Assembly (NCBI RefSeq): GCF_000204055.1
Contig: NW_006768776.1
Location: forward strand, 445,392-509,391
Origin: Melampsora larici-populina 98AG31
Taxonomy: Eukaryota > Basidiomycota > Pucciniomycetes > Pucciniales > Melampsoraceae
Direction of reading: 5' to 3'
DNA: 64,000 nucleotides
A model generated the notes under the pieces. The model was not told the DNA's origin, searched no databases, and saw only the letters and a program-made list of their open reading frames with translations. This document shows positions 44,753 to 55,730 of this stretch, piece by piece; position 1 is the stretch's first letter, and every line of letters starts with the position of its first letter. The position numbers and the translations under genes were made by a program.

Positions 44753-47700
44753 TCATGACTTTCTGGCACAAGACGCTGCATCATTAGCAATGCATTGAGT
44801 CATAATTTCACCTGCTTGAACAAATTTGCCCTTCATTTGGACACCTTCCACGGACCACATACGCCCACATACAAGTTGCTCGATAGGTCGTGGCTTGAGG
44901 GAGCTTCGATCTTGGGTGCAGACATCAGCAGCCCATGAGAAACACCTCTCAACAGCGCATGATGTCCCACTGATGGCCAAGTAGTCACGAGCAAGGCAGC
45001 TCAGAATTGGATATTTGCCTTTGTTCAACTGAAATCAATGTCATCGGTCATCTTGTTCGCGAGATTTGCACAAACAGTGAAATAACCAACCTTCCACCAT
45101 TCTAAAGCCAGATGAGGATTCTCACCAACCTCTGGTGATGGATCCTCAGCCATCTCCAGGTACAATCTGAGTTCGTTAGCTGTGTTGCGTCAGTTCTTAG
45201 CTTTGTGCTTGCGGAACTCTTCGTCATCTTCAACTGCTTCTAAATTTTTTCCATTGACAACCCGGTTAGAATTCGATGTGATCGGCTCATAAGGTCCGTC
45301 AATCTCCAAATCAGCCTTCTTGTCGCTGCAATCTAATTCAATTAGTTCTTTAGCTAAAATTGATTCTGGAGATGATTCTCCAAAAGCGAAGTCGAAGTAG
45401 TCGAGTCGCAAGCTTGGATGCAAGAGAGTCGCTAGAATGAGAGTATGGGACTCAAGAGCCTCCTTCAGGTAAGCCTTGACTCGAACCAACATTGCGTGAT
45501 ACATAGGGAAGAGCGGCTCGGCACGTGATTGTGTTGCATCGATTTTCTTCTGCAGGGTCTTTTTGAGCTTGACGTACTCTCGAATGACCAAGGAGCCAGT
45601 TGGTCCACTCTGCTCAAAGAACTTAGTCAAGTTCTCAAACTCCTGAAAGTTACAAAGATGTATGTCAAATTCAATTGATAATTTAATGAGAGATAACTGG
45701 TCCAAGGCTTACCTGTAGAATCTTGATCAGATCCCTCACTTGTTGCCACTCATCTGGCGAGATCATAACTTTGCTGAAGATCCCTCGAGGTCGGTGAGTG
45801 CCTGGAGGTAATGGAGTTTCGCCCACGCAGGTTGGTCCTGCTGTGCGTGGTAACTCCATCTGATCTTCTTTCAAGATTTGATCAATGACCTACAGACATA
45901 AAGTGAATGGTCATTCATCCATAAATTTTGCAAGATGAAGGGTCAGAAAAGAAATAACTAACCTCTGGTGCTTTATACAACCTTTTCCAGCATTGAAGCT
46001 TGATGTTCCAACTGATTCCGTATCCTGGAATTGGCCTGGGGAGCTTTTCCTTGAGCATGGCTAGGCAGACAGCATCAAAAAGTGAGAACATAACGGCTGA
46101 GCCTCTGATCTTTTGTCCTATGACATCAAGCTGACATAAGTTAAAGTTAGTAGAGATAATTACCAATATTTTATTGAAACTATAGACTACATAATGAGAA
46201 AATGGTTGAGTAATTGATTATACACTTATCTTTGTCATGAGTGAGTCAACAGTGTTAGCTGCATTGCAATTACTTGGCAATGGCTCGATTGGAGGATTTT
46301 TTTCTTCGTGTGGGCCAGCAATCACGTCATACCAGCCAGGACCTCCTTGCGCAGGCTGAAGGTCGGAGTCATCGACCTCGTCAGCCTCTTCTTCCTCAGC
46401 ATTGCCATTGCCTTTGTCTTCTTTGGGGACAGATTGTAGAGTTGTAGTCGGAATGGGAAAACCACCAAGCATGGTTGACTTGACCAGGGGTGGAGGTGGT
46501 GCTTGGATCCCAAGCGCTTGAAGTCCACTGCTCACGATCAGTGCTAGCTTATGACACGCGCATCGGACTTGGTGGGTCTTGTGGTTCCACTTGAACACTT
46601 CTTGGTGATCTTCGCAGTGTTTCGTGAGCCGTACATTCATGGCCTCCGCGAGCGTGTTGTTATTGCTACCTGAATTGTGGGTTTGAGCTATCATGTAGAT
46701 AAAAGGGAAGGAAGGAAGAAAAACAATTAGTTAGAACGAATAGAATACATAGAAGTTAAATAATAGAATACATATCTTGGTATGAAGGTTGTGCTTGGTG
46801 AGGAGATTGATCAAAGGCTCAGCAAGCCAATATCCTTTATGGTGCCACACGATAAGTTTCAAGGCAAAGTGCCTGGTCACGTAAGTCCAATCCTGAGTGA
46901 CAAAAGTCACACTTGCACCTAAGAATCCGTAGCAATTACCTGGGGTGGTCCATGCGTCATGAATGAGTCCAAACGAGCTTTTGAGTGAATATGAGAAGTT
47001 GTGATTCATCAGCGCATTTGTAGAAATCAAGAAGGTAAAGTTATATGACGAATAATAGAATAAAAAGTAACTCACCTTAAGTTCATTAATCACAGAAGAC
47101 AGAATGTCCAAATAGGCCTCATGCGCCAATTTAGCTACCCAGGTCCTTCCAAACAGATGGGCGGCGGGATTGGCCTATCTAAATGCCGCCCTTAGATAGG
47201 GATCTTCCATTCTTCGCCACGGTTGGGCCGTCCTAATCACCCACATGCCTAGAAGTTGATTGAGTATTTGATGATCAAACTTGGGAACTACCTGAGCAAA
47301 AGTCAACATTGAAGTTTGACCCTGGGCCGTGTTGTCTTCTTGGGTTTGCTGTTCAAATACGGTGAGAGGTAATTTACAGCCAGAAGCAATGGCTTTCAAT
47401 CTCTTCTGACATCCAGGCTTGCCCGACTTGCCATCTTGACAGGATCCATCTCGATGCGCTAAGAGATTCGTTGCCGAAGACGGAGCACTGGAAACTTTGA
47501 AGCCACAGAACTTGCACGGAAAGGCAGTGACTGGCTTCCCTTTTGACTATGAAGAGAAGAAATGGAAGAAATAATCAACAAAGAGGTGAAAGAGGAAAAC
47601 GAGGAAACAAAAGGAAACACACTTACATTGATGTGCGTTTCCATTTCATTAAAGTAATCACGGATGTTGTCATATTGATGTTCTTTCTTCGGTTTCTTCA

Positions 47701-48134
47701 CAACTTTTTTCATCCTCCTCATCGGAGTTTTGCACCAAGTTGATGTTGAGGGTCGCGGCCTGACTACCATTTGTACTACCATCGATTTCACTTCCTTGAG
47801 TGTCTTGTTGAGAACAGATCACCTTCTGGGAACTTTTTGACTGGCGTTTCGAGGATGATGTCCTTTGGTTCTTGACCTTGTGGCGAGGTCGTGAAGTTTT
47901 TGACTGATTGGAAGAAATATCATGATCATCTGATTTAGGATCTTGGCGCTTGCGTTTGGTAGGTGCTTGATAGACGGATGTGTTGGTATCGGAGTCGTCA
48001 TCACGGCGTCGGACAGAACGACGAGAGTCGGCAGAGGATTCAATCATCCGGGAGACTCTCTGAGCTGGGGAGGGTAGGGAGCTTTGACAAACTTTGGGGT
48101 TATCAGTGATTCCAGAAGTAGACGAAGAGGACAT
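44753..48134 (-). pseudogene. hAT transposase (BED finger, RNase H-like core, dimerisation domain)
   Basis: Minus-strand exons from 48134. A disordered Ser/Arg-rich N-terminus is followed by a BED-type finger (CKFCG... LLAHRDGSC) near 47520-47430, IHDAWTTPGNCYGFLG (first catalytic Asp) near 46960, AQTHNSGSNNNTLAEAM near 46690, CHKLALIV, GYGISWNIKLQCWKRLY near 46000, and the C-terminal dimerisation block KYPILSCLARDYLAISGTSC with AVERCFSWAAD (catalytic Glu) near 44930. Damage: a frameshift at an A6 run near 47708, a TAG at 47177-47175, and Asn where the second catalytic Asp (DNASN) is expected. It can only be immobile unless helped in trans. Confidence 0.85.
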
Positions 48135-48539
48135 GCTGATGATGTGCGAGAAGTGGAAGAATCTATTGATATGGGTTCAGAGGGTAAAGAAGATTGTGAA
48201 GGTTATTAGATCATGAACGAAGTGAAATCATGAAATAAGAAAGAGGTAAAAAAGAAAGGGGGAAGGGGTGAACATACTTTTTTGGTACGAAAGAGGCCTT
48301 GCCCAAGTATTTTGGTATGAAAGATCCCCTGCTCAAGTAGCCTAATGGAAACTTGACATGTTGCCATTGCCGCACGTCCTTGTGTAGATTGCTCCTGGAG
48401 ATGAATTACATGCTTTGGTTCAATAAGGGAAGGAAAAGAGAGGCAATCTGATCAAAATGGTTGGAATACTTACCGATGTGGCAGGATCATGGCGTGGTCT
48501 TCAGTGGCCTTCGTCGTTGGAGGTGTGGACTGGTGTACA

Positions 48540-48870
48540 GAATCCGAGTCGGAATGCTGAGTAAGTACCAGGGTAGGCTGAATACTAGGTACTTTAAGAT
48601 ACTTTACCAGTATAGTACCTGGATAAAAGTACCTAGGGTACCTAGTAAGATACCTGGTACTGTACCTAGTATCCCAATACTCGCAAGGCAGGTACTGTAC
48701 TGGTACCTGTGTCTGCGGTACTATACCGAGTACAGTACCTACACTGAAATATATAAAAAAAGGACCTGCAGTACAGTAGTGGCCTCTAAGATACTGTACT
48801 GCTAGGTACTGTACCCGTAAATATAGGTACTATACTGTACTGTACCGGTACTAGTACAGTACCGGCTGCT
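48540..48870. repeat. hAT subterminal array of GTACTGTACC-type palindromes, right
   Basis: Right-hand counterpart of 44225-44575, ending CTGTACCGGTACTAGTACAG next to the terminal inverted repeat. Confidence 0.85.
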
Positions 48871-49555
48871 GCGTTGCTTCTATGAATTGGATTTTCTCAC
48901 TTATAATTCAACTGCATCTTGGCAGTGTCACCCAGGAAACCCCAAGAAGGTTTCCCAGAGCACAATCAGCACTTAGGCGCTTTCTGGACCAATATGGAAC
49001 CTGACAAGAAGGATGTTTTCAATGACCGCCTCTTCTTCCCTCTTGGCTATTTAGCAAGTGGATGGAACCTGCCCCCAACAGAACCTAACACCGAGCAATC
49101 GGACAAGGCAGAGAGGGACAAGTATCTTCCTATCTTCAAACACCTAGTTGATCTCACAAAGGTTTCACACAATCTTGGCCAAGGTTAATTTGGTCCACAC
49201 TTTGCCACAGCTTGACAGAACAAGGGGATTGAGGAAATAGAACATATAGATCACCAGGTATTTGTTTTTGGCTTCATTCCGCACACCTTCATTCCAACTC
49301 ACAGTGTGAAAAATTGCATACAGCTTCAAATCATTCACATCCGCTACGGAGTACACTATGCGCTCATTGACTCCTCTTGAAGTCCACACACAAACAACCC
49401 CAAAGGTCAATGGGAAATGCAAGCCTCCTCATCCGATGAATGGACATTATTCACAGACACAAAATGGAAACTTCTGGAACATTTTGTCTGACATCTATCA
49501 GGGGGTTCTGACCTTAAGACCAAAAACCAAGACATGGTGAAAATATGTGAGTGGG

Positions 49556-49712
49556 AGTATGACTTCCCACCAGGTGGGAATAGAAGTGAATTTAATGTTC
49601 ACTCCTCTTTTGTAATCATCATACATGGTTAAAATGCTGGGGTGCAAGTATCATTTCCCACCAAGTGGGAATAGGGGTGAATGTAGCTTTCACCCCTCCA
49701 ACTTTGCTTTGA
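49556..49712 (+). repeat. two direct units around TTCCCACC-A-GGTGGGAA
   Basis: Each ~75-bp unit has a small palindrome (TTCCCACCAGGTGGGAA at 49564-49580; TTCCCACCAAGTGGGAA at 49665-49681), followed by GTGAAT... TTCAC(C)CCTC. The units are about 75% alike. Confidence 0.6.
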
Positions 49713-49764
49713 ATATGACTTAGATTACATGAAAAAGCTAATGTTCTGATAATTGAAAAAATCT

Positions 49765-51331
49765 TCATTGTGCATTGAAATCATTATTATCATCATCATC
49801 CTCACCAACAAAATCAAAATCATCCACACCAGGAAAATTATCCTCATTGATTTCCGCTTCATCGGCTTCCTCTTCATCTTTACCCAGAATTGCCGGAAGA
49901 TTCACAATTTTCTCACTTTCCTTGATACTGTTTTCTAACATACTTATCCATTTTGCCCGTAGTTTGCCATCAGTGTCACTATTCTCAGACTCACATACAT
50001 TGTACGCCACTGTTTCATCAAGTAATGCTAGTATTTTGCTGTTGCACAAAAGCCATAACCTACATGATTGATGGGCTACGAAGCATGTCAATGCCAATAT
50101 AACTTCTTTACTAGACCAGTAAGGAATGTTGTCTATGATCAATGTCAAACACATCAGATCATATTTCAAATTAAAACATCACAGATTCTGTCTGATGGAC
50201 TCACTGTTGGATGTCTTTTGACGTAGAACATGATTTTATGTTGAAAATTGACTGCCCAACACACCATCTGTCTGGCCTCCTTGGTAATGGGCCGGAGTTC
50301 TTCCTTACACTGGATAACCGTGATATAACCTTCAATACCAGCTTGAGTTGGTTCATCCACATCCCAGGGCTCTTCGGCACGAATGAGGCTTCCAAAGTCA
50401 AGGAAAGAGTGGCTTAAATCCATGGCCTCACCTTCTTTCAGAGAGGGGGTCTTGAGCAAGGTTTCAGGCTCAAAGCTCTCATTGTAGGCCTGTGCAAGTC
50501 AAATTTATGAAGCATGGGCTTGTTGTAGTTGACCAGCTTTCAATGTCTGCCGGTTATTCATTGTTTTTGAACATTGGTACCTATTCAACAAAGCTAACAT
50601 TAGTTCTTTGTTGTCTGGGATGAAAATGTTGTAAGCATAATACCTCGTGCATGGCTGGCACGGCACCTATGTTCAATGACACTAGCCTTTGCTCCAAGCA
50701 TCTTCCCTTTAGCCACATGGATCTTGACGAGTGGCTTGGCTTGAGCATCTGTTGTGGAAGGTCCTAGTTAGTTTGCTCTTACTTCTATATTGGCTCAAGT
50801 AATAAGATGCTGTACCTTCCGTCCCTGTCAGCTCACGTAACTGTTCAATTCCAAGCTTCTGAGAGACATTTTCAATAGCATGTTCAAGCAAAACTAAGGT
50901 ATTGGGTAGGCCGGCGATATTGCATTTTTGCTTGCAACGTTGACCAGAGGTGTGCTTCCTTCTGGGAAGCACTGCCAGATCTTGTCTGGAAAAATATATG
51001 ACATTAGGGTCCCACATATCATAATTTGGTTTGTAATCACTCACTGCGCCACCACCAGGTTTTCCTCCAATTTGATGAGGTCAGCTACATGGTCCAGGTA
51101 ATCCTGGCTAGTCTGGCTGATTGTTTGGCTCTGGATCACTATCTTTTGCTCCCACTGGTCTTGAAAGTACCTTTCAGTATAACTATGTGATATACCTAGT
51201 TCTGTCAATATCTTTTCAGCATGAGCCAATTTCTCTTTTGTCTTATTTAAGTGGTTAAGAGCATCCACTATTGTGTCTGCAAACGGCCTTGGTACAGCAA
51301 ATTTTACCGTACCGAGGCCCAAATTCCCCAA
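49765..51331 (-). pseudogene. C-terminal part of a second KDZ transposase
   Basis: Segments 51331-51041, 51044-50770, 50459-50166 and 50169-49765 (minus) give the helical C-terminal region of fungal KDZ transposases: ALNHLNKTKEKLAHAEKILT, YTERYFQDQWEQK, LADLI-type KLEENLVVAQ, then DFGSLIRAEEPWDVDEPTQA with KEARQMVCWAVNFQHK, and an acidic tail (DEEEADEAEINEDNF). The catalytic DDE part and the cysteine clusters are missing, so this is 5'-truncated. It belongs to a different KDZ lineage from 9373-11571, whose C-terminus lacks the EPW-D-PTQ-G block. Its N-terminal side abuts the Harbinger region. Confidence 0.7.
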
Positions 51332-51608
51332 TCGTGTCCAAATCAGCCATCGGTACCTACTGATTCTGTGAAAAATCGGTAGAGGGCAAGCAAATTTGCT
51401 GGACCTCTGCCGACTTGGTATCTACCGATTTTGCTTGAGATACCGCGGCAACACCACACCTCCAAGTCATCACCTGCCTACTACACTACCCTATCCCTAC
51501 CTTTCAATCTTCAATCTACTTCGTTCACCATCCTCTTTTTCAACTTTCTTCCTTGAATCATCACATCAAAAATAGACTCTTATCAATCACCTTATCCAAT
51601 CGAGTGAA
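51332..51608. other. spacer with an inverted repeat
   Basis: AAAAATCGGTAGA at 51371-51383 is complementary to TCTACCGATTTT at 51421-51432. It may mark the boundary between the KDZ remnant and the Harbinger element, but I could not pair it with a right-hand terminus. Confidence 0.4.
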
Positions 51609-53012
51609 ATGGATTTACCAAATGGAATCAACAATCCCAACGAGAAAGAAATCGATCAAAATGAAAAAATTAAAAAATCCAAAGAAAAGAAAAACAAGGC
51701 CAAGTCTACCAACTGGTCTACTGCGGAAGAAGTCACACTAGCCAAGTCTTTCCTCCATGTCAGCCAGCAACCTGAGGTCGGAAACAATCAGAGTGGCAAG
51801 GACTTTATGCAAAAAGTCACTAATCTTTCCAATGAGAACTCCCCTTTTGAGTTCCGAGATTTTAACTCGGTCAAGATCAAGTAAGTTTTTTCAATTGTTC
51901 AATCTTGTTTTAGTTGAAGTTCAACAAACTGAAGTATTCTATTGATTGTTTCGTAGGTGGGCCTCTTTGAAGACAGATACAATCAAGTTTTCGGCAATCA
52001 TGTCTCACTGCCAGCATTAAAGAGGTTCCCAGATGGGAATACGGGTCCTAGTGATCAGATTCCCATTCTGCTACTGTTACACAGTTCCATGAATATTTCC
52101 TGAGTAGCCATTGTGATATATGTAGTCAATATTTTGAAATGTGCGTCTCAATCTGAACAAAGTTACAGCATGTATTACACATGATTTTCTTATCTAGATG
52201 AGCAGATAGCTGAGCGGACCTGTATGTAGCTGATAGCTAAGGATTTACTCAGATGTTTGCACATATGTAGTGTATGCTTTATGGCTCAGATGTGCAGTGC
52301 AAGATGATTTGATTCTCCATTCTTCTCTCAATGATATTCCCAGCCTAGGTCATGTTCCGACCAGGGAACCTATTTAATGCTGGCAGTGTCTCAGATCGAA
52401 AACAGTCCTTCCAGTGGGACTGTGCAGACCGATTGGCCTGAACTCGCTATCAAGATGTACGATGAGACCAGCACTCGAGGACACTTCAAGTCTCTTGCAG
52501 CTTGGAGAGTCCTTTCCGCCTGCCCAAAGTGGATCACTCCACGTCCTCCACCCAGTCCTCTCGCCATGTCGATTGCCGGCAACATCCCCTCCAGCAACTC
52601 AGCCGTCGATTCAGGTGCCAGCACACCTTGTGCCTCTACGCCTCCTCGCCCTGAGGGATTGAAGAAAACCCAACGCAAACAGATTCAGGATGCGAAGGAT
52701 GCAAGAGCTACTGAACTTGAATTAGCACGTGAAGAGCATATGATTTGGGCCAACAAACTAGCCGAACGTCGAGTGAAAGTTGAAGAAGGAAGCCTGCTCA
52801 CCATGCAGATGGCTCAAGTCAATGCTGAAGCCAAAGCAAGCTTGGTCCAAGTCAACGAACTCAAGGTTTCAATGACCCCAGAAGATGAAAATATGACACC
52901 TCTGGCCAAAGAGGTCCTTACATTAATGCAGAATAAGTTGAAGGAAAAATATTCAAACCATGCTCCATCGACTTCTGCCAGTTCAGCATCGGCAACTCAA
53001 AACAATTTATGA
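51609..53012 (+). CDS. PIF/Harbinger second protein, Myb/NAM-like, interrupted by a MITE
   Basis: Exon 1 is 51609-51881 and exon 2 starts at 51958 (GTAAGT...CGTAG). The N-terminus is basic (KEKKNKAKS) and followed by a trihelix/Myb-like start (NWSTAEEVTLAKSF, GKDFMQKV). After the intron comes KWASLKTDTIKFSAIM, and then a 383-bp MITE splits the exon. Subtracting 52006-52388 plus one TSD copy restores the frame as MSQIENSPSSGTV. The rest includes FKSLAAWRVLSACPKW, the conserved aromatic block of NAM-associated proteins, and a C-terminal coiled coil (REEHMIWANKLAERRVKVEE). In Harbinger elements this protein helps the transposase enter the nucleus and bind DNA. It is divergently oriented to the convergent transposase at 53303-54755. 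Confidence 0.8.
52006..52388 (+). mobile_element. CACTG-type MITE (383 bp) in the Myb/NAM exon
   Basis: Ends CACTGCCAGCATTAAAGAGG and the complement of CACTGCCAGCATTAAATAGG, with TSD TCT at 52003-52005 and 52389-52391. Non-coding interior. Same 3-bp TSD and CACTR terminus as the other MITEs in the window, but a distinct sequence family. Confidence 0.88.
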
Positions 53013-53302
53013 CTTTCTTTTTAAAGCAACAAAGTTTCTTCCAAATCATCAAATCAATATGAGAAATTTATTTCAAAATTGTTATCAAATATTCTCAATA
53101 TTTCAGATGTTTAAAGAATAATCAAGAAATGAAGTTACCGATCAGATGTCAATTGTTTTTGTTTTACACATTTTATTGTTTCAAAAACTTGTCATCAAGA
53201 TAAATTGATATTATTTCAACAGTGTTTTGTTTCTCAATTTTCAATCATCTCTTTTAATACTTTGTATAGACAAGAAATGATTATACAAAGAAATTTGATT
53301 AT

Positions 53303-54755
53303 CTAGATATTTCCTGCAACTCGTCGTGCCCCCCCTCGAGCCACCCAATTATGAATCTTCAAATCGTTCATCAGACGATGATGCATAGCCGCATCTTGTA
53401 AATCAAGGTAGTTTGACATCAATGCCTCACGTGTGAGTCTTAAGGCTGGATTTTGACGATCCGGAATGATCTCCGTCTCCGTAGGAAAGTCATCTATGTG
53501 TGGATCTTTAACCTGCTGCTCTTCCACGTTCATATTATGTAGCACTATACATGTGTACATGATTCTACGTATGTTGTGTAGTTTCCAAAGCCTGCATGGC
53601 CAAGCTATGATGTGCCATGCTGCTTGGATGCCACCAAAGGATTGTTCGATATCCTTTTGAGCCGATTCTTGCGCTGTGGCATAATGGAGTGAGGTGTTGT
53701 CTTGTGGCTGATTGATGGTCTTGATCAAGACAGGCCATGTTGGGTAGATGCCATCAGCAAGGTAATAACCATGTGTGTACCGATTTCCGTTGACCACACA
53801 GTTCATCCTTTCATCAGTTCCTGTTCAAATGTTTGTCAGTTTCTCTCAAAATGCTCGTTCTTCAAAGAATGACTTACCTCGCAGAAAATCATTAAAAAGA
53901 GGGGATTGATTCAACACATTGATGTCATTTAATGAACCAGGCACACCAAAGAACGCATGCCATATGCAAGTGCTCTTGGATGCCACAGCTTCCAAGACAA
54001 TTGTGGCTTTTTTTTCTTTTCCTTGAAAGTGGCCTGCCCAACCGGAAGGGCAGTTTTTCCATACCCAATGCATCCCGTCAATTGATCCTTTGCATCCCGG
54101 AAAACCTTGTTCTTCGTACTCTTTGGTGATCTTCTCAAGCTCATCGGGTCTTGGAGGACGAAGATATTCAGGTCCAAATATCTCAATAACACCTTGGACA
54201 AATTTTTTCATACATAAGATGGCGGTTGTCTCTCCATTAGAAACAAATTCATCAATGATGTCCGCTGAAACTCCGTAAGCCAGCTGGCGTATTGCACATG
54301 TAGCCTTTTGTAAAGTTGAGAGGCCCAGCTGAAGGCAGCAGTCCTACATGGGCAAAAGAATTCATATACAAATGATGCTTTATAGAATAACCCGAGATAC
54401 ATACATATCTCTGAACCCAAAAGACATCATGGGCTTCAAGCTGTTTGCATATCTCCAGAAATCTATCCCTACTCATTCTAAAGCGTCTCTGAAAAATCTC
54501 GTGATCAAATCGTGGATTCTTGTTGAAGTAGTTTACCATGAGGCAGGCATGAGCTTCTTGTCTATCACGCTTTATCCTTTTTCTTCTATGTTTTTGTTCT
54601 TCATTCATCTGATCATCAGTTAACTCCAACCCCAAAAAATCCTCATCATTATCTTCCTCATTTGCTTTGCGAAGTCTCTGAACTTGATTGATCAGCAGTG
54701 TGTTTGAAAGCAGGTCATGTATTTGCAAGGTATAAATTGGATCATCATCTTCCAT
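53303..54755 (-). CDS. PIF/Harbinger DDE transposase, intact (444 aa)
   Basis: Exons 54755-54405, 54343-53878 and 53820-53303 splice in phase with no internal stop, giving 444 residues. An N-terminal helix-turn-helix region (FDHEIFQRRFRMSRDRFLEI) precedes a DDE_Tnp_4-type catalytic core: first Asp in GSIDGMHWVWKNCPSGW, second in THGYYLADGIYPTW and Glu/Asp in QKDIEQSFGGIQAAW, with FGVPGSLNDINVL between. C-terminal LWKLHNIRRIMYTCIVLHNM is typical of the family. Together with the Myb/NAM-like gene at 51609 it makes a two-gene Harbinger element. All residues expected for activity are present. Terminal repeats were not identified. Confidence 0.92.
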
Positions 54756-54867
54756 GGTGGATAAATTGAGTTTTGATTGAGTTTAACCTTGAAGATTGAA
54801 GATTTGAAGAAGACCATTGAAGATTGGTGAAAGTTTGGGTATGCAGATTTTTGACATGAGACACGAT

Positions 54868-55023
54868 AGTGGAACAGAGTCCATTCTGTACAGTACGTAC
54901 CGTACAGAATGGTATTTACTGCAACGATAGTGGAATTGTGTATATCTGTACGTACAGATACTGTAGTTTGCAGACATGTACAGTAAATTTACAGAAAATT
55001 TACTGTAACGATAGTGGATGCTC
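54868..55023. repeat. ATAGTGG-bounded palindromic cluster
   Basis: ATAGTGG occurs at about 54868, 54927 and 55013. The two intervals each hold a palindrome (CATTCTGTACAGTACG... GTACAGAATG; TATCTGTACGTACAGATA) and an inverted AAATTTAC/AAATTTTC pair. The structure looks like nested tiny palindromic insertions, or a Harbinger terminus. Confidence 0.6.
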
Positions 55024-55170
55024 TAAGGCTGTTTGCAACTGATTATGACAGTCAGCTGTGCAGGCCTTTAACCCCCAGAAAAATTGTGAATTACTCACCT
55101 GCCTTTGCACAGCCTTGTTCATTTTTGTGTTTTTCCCGGAAATTTAGCTGAGTGAGCCTGTGCTGTTTAA

Positions 55171-55730
55171 TTGAGTAACACAGTGCCCTCACTAGAGGTT
55201 CGAAGTCCGACCATATTTGCTCCATACCGTCTCCATCCAAGAGTCCCCACCCAGTGTTTAATCATGGATTGTAATCCAATTGACATGACCATTCATGTAC
55301 ATATGCGTGGAATAAGCTCATTGCCAACTCCAGCTGCCCCTCCTCCATTGCCTCCGGGAATATATTACGCTGGAGCAACACAAGTACAGTAAATTACACT
55401 TTTTTACGGGCCAGAAAGCACCTTTTACACACTTTGATGATACTCTTCTTCAACTGACATCCAATATCATAGAGTAATCCAAGAGATCCACTTATCTATC
55501 CCTCTCTACCCTCTCTAGCCTTGGGCGCTTCAAGAAGCCAGTCAATCAATGCAAGAGGATATATGTTCCTATCATTCAAACACTCGTATATCAGTATGTT
55601 GCATGAGTATGTTACATTTATAGTCAACTCACTTCTCCCCGCTTTGGATGATACTGATGAATTTCATGCATTGGTCATGGTTGCACCTCATCCCCATCAA
55701 TCCAGTCTCATTACACCCCTTCCAGTGTGA
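55171..55730 (+). CDS. two weak plus-strand exon candidates
   Basis: 55171-55392 (VRSPTIFAPYRLHPRV, PAAPPPLPPGIYYAGATQ) and 55521-55730 (HEYVTFIVNSLLPALDDTDE) look compositionally coding, but I find no domain and no secure splice junction. Could be relics of a host gene. Confidence 0.25.

Larger units (their letters stand above)
44212..48876 (-). mobile_element. hAT-type DNA transposon (~4.67 kb), inactive
   Basis: Inverted ends CAACGCAGCAGC-A/C-GGTACTGTAC, flanked by CTTCTAT (44205-44211 and 48877-48883). This is 7 bp identical; hAT elements normally give 8. Both ends carry long subterminal arrays of GTAC-centred palindromes. The single multi-exon transposase gene on the minus strand is damaged. 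Confidence 0.88.
43433..49508 (+). pseudogene. unrecognised plus-strand gene with a hAT transposon in an intron
   Basis: Starts at ATG 43475 or the earlier GTG-like position 43433, with a Lys/Pro/Ser-rich disordered N-terminus. Then come DVDLDIPEINKLLSADGRKT, an in-frame TAA at 43976-43978, and further open frame (QTVNKFLYVCQKPHQPIYTL) to 44180. A GTAAGT donor at 44181 and an acceptor at 48925 define an intron that now contains the hAT element; without it the intron would be about 72 bp. The next exon (48926 on) continues in phase: HLGAFWTNMEPDKKDVFND, FFPLGYLASGWNLPPTEPN. Later segments to about 49508 (HQVFVFGFIPHTFIPTHSV, DEWTLFTDTKWKLLEHF) need frame changes. Probably a decaying member of a lineage-specific family; function unknown. 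Confidence 0.55.

Noticed and set aside
44212..48876. 8-bp TSD for the hAT element
   Set aside because: Only seven identical bases (CTTCTAT) flank the ends. I report 7 rather than force an eighth.
51332..55030. Defined Harbinger terminal inverted repeats
   Set aside because: I could not pair any left-hand sequence with the palindromic right-hand cluster at 54868-55023, so element borders are not called.
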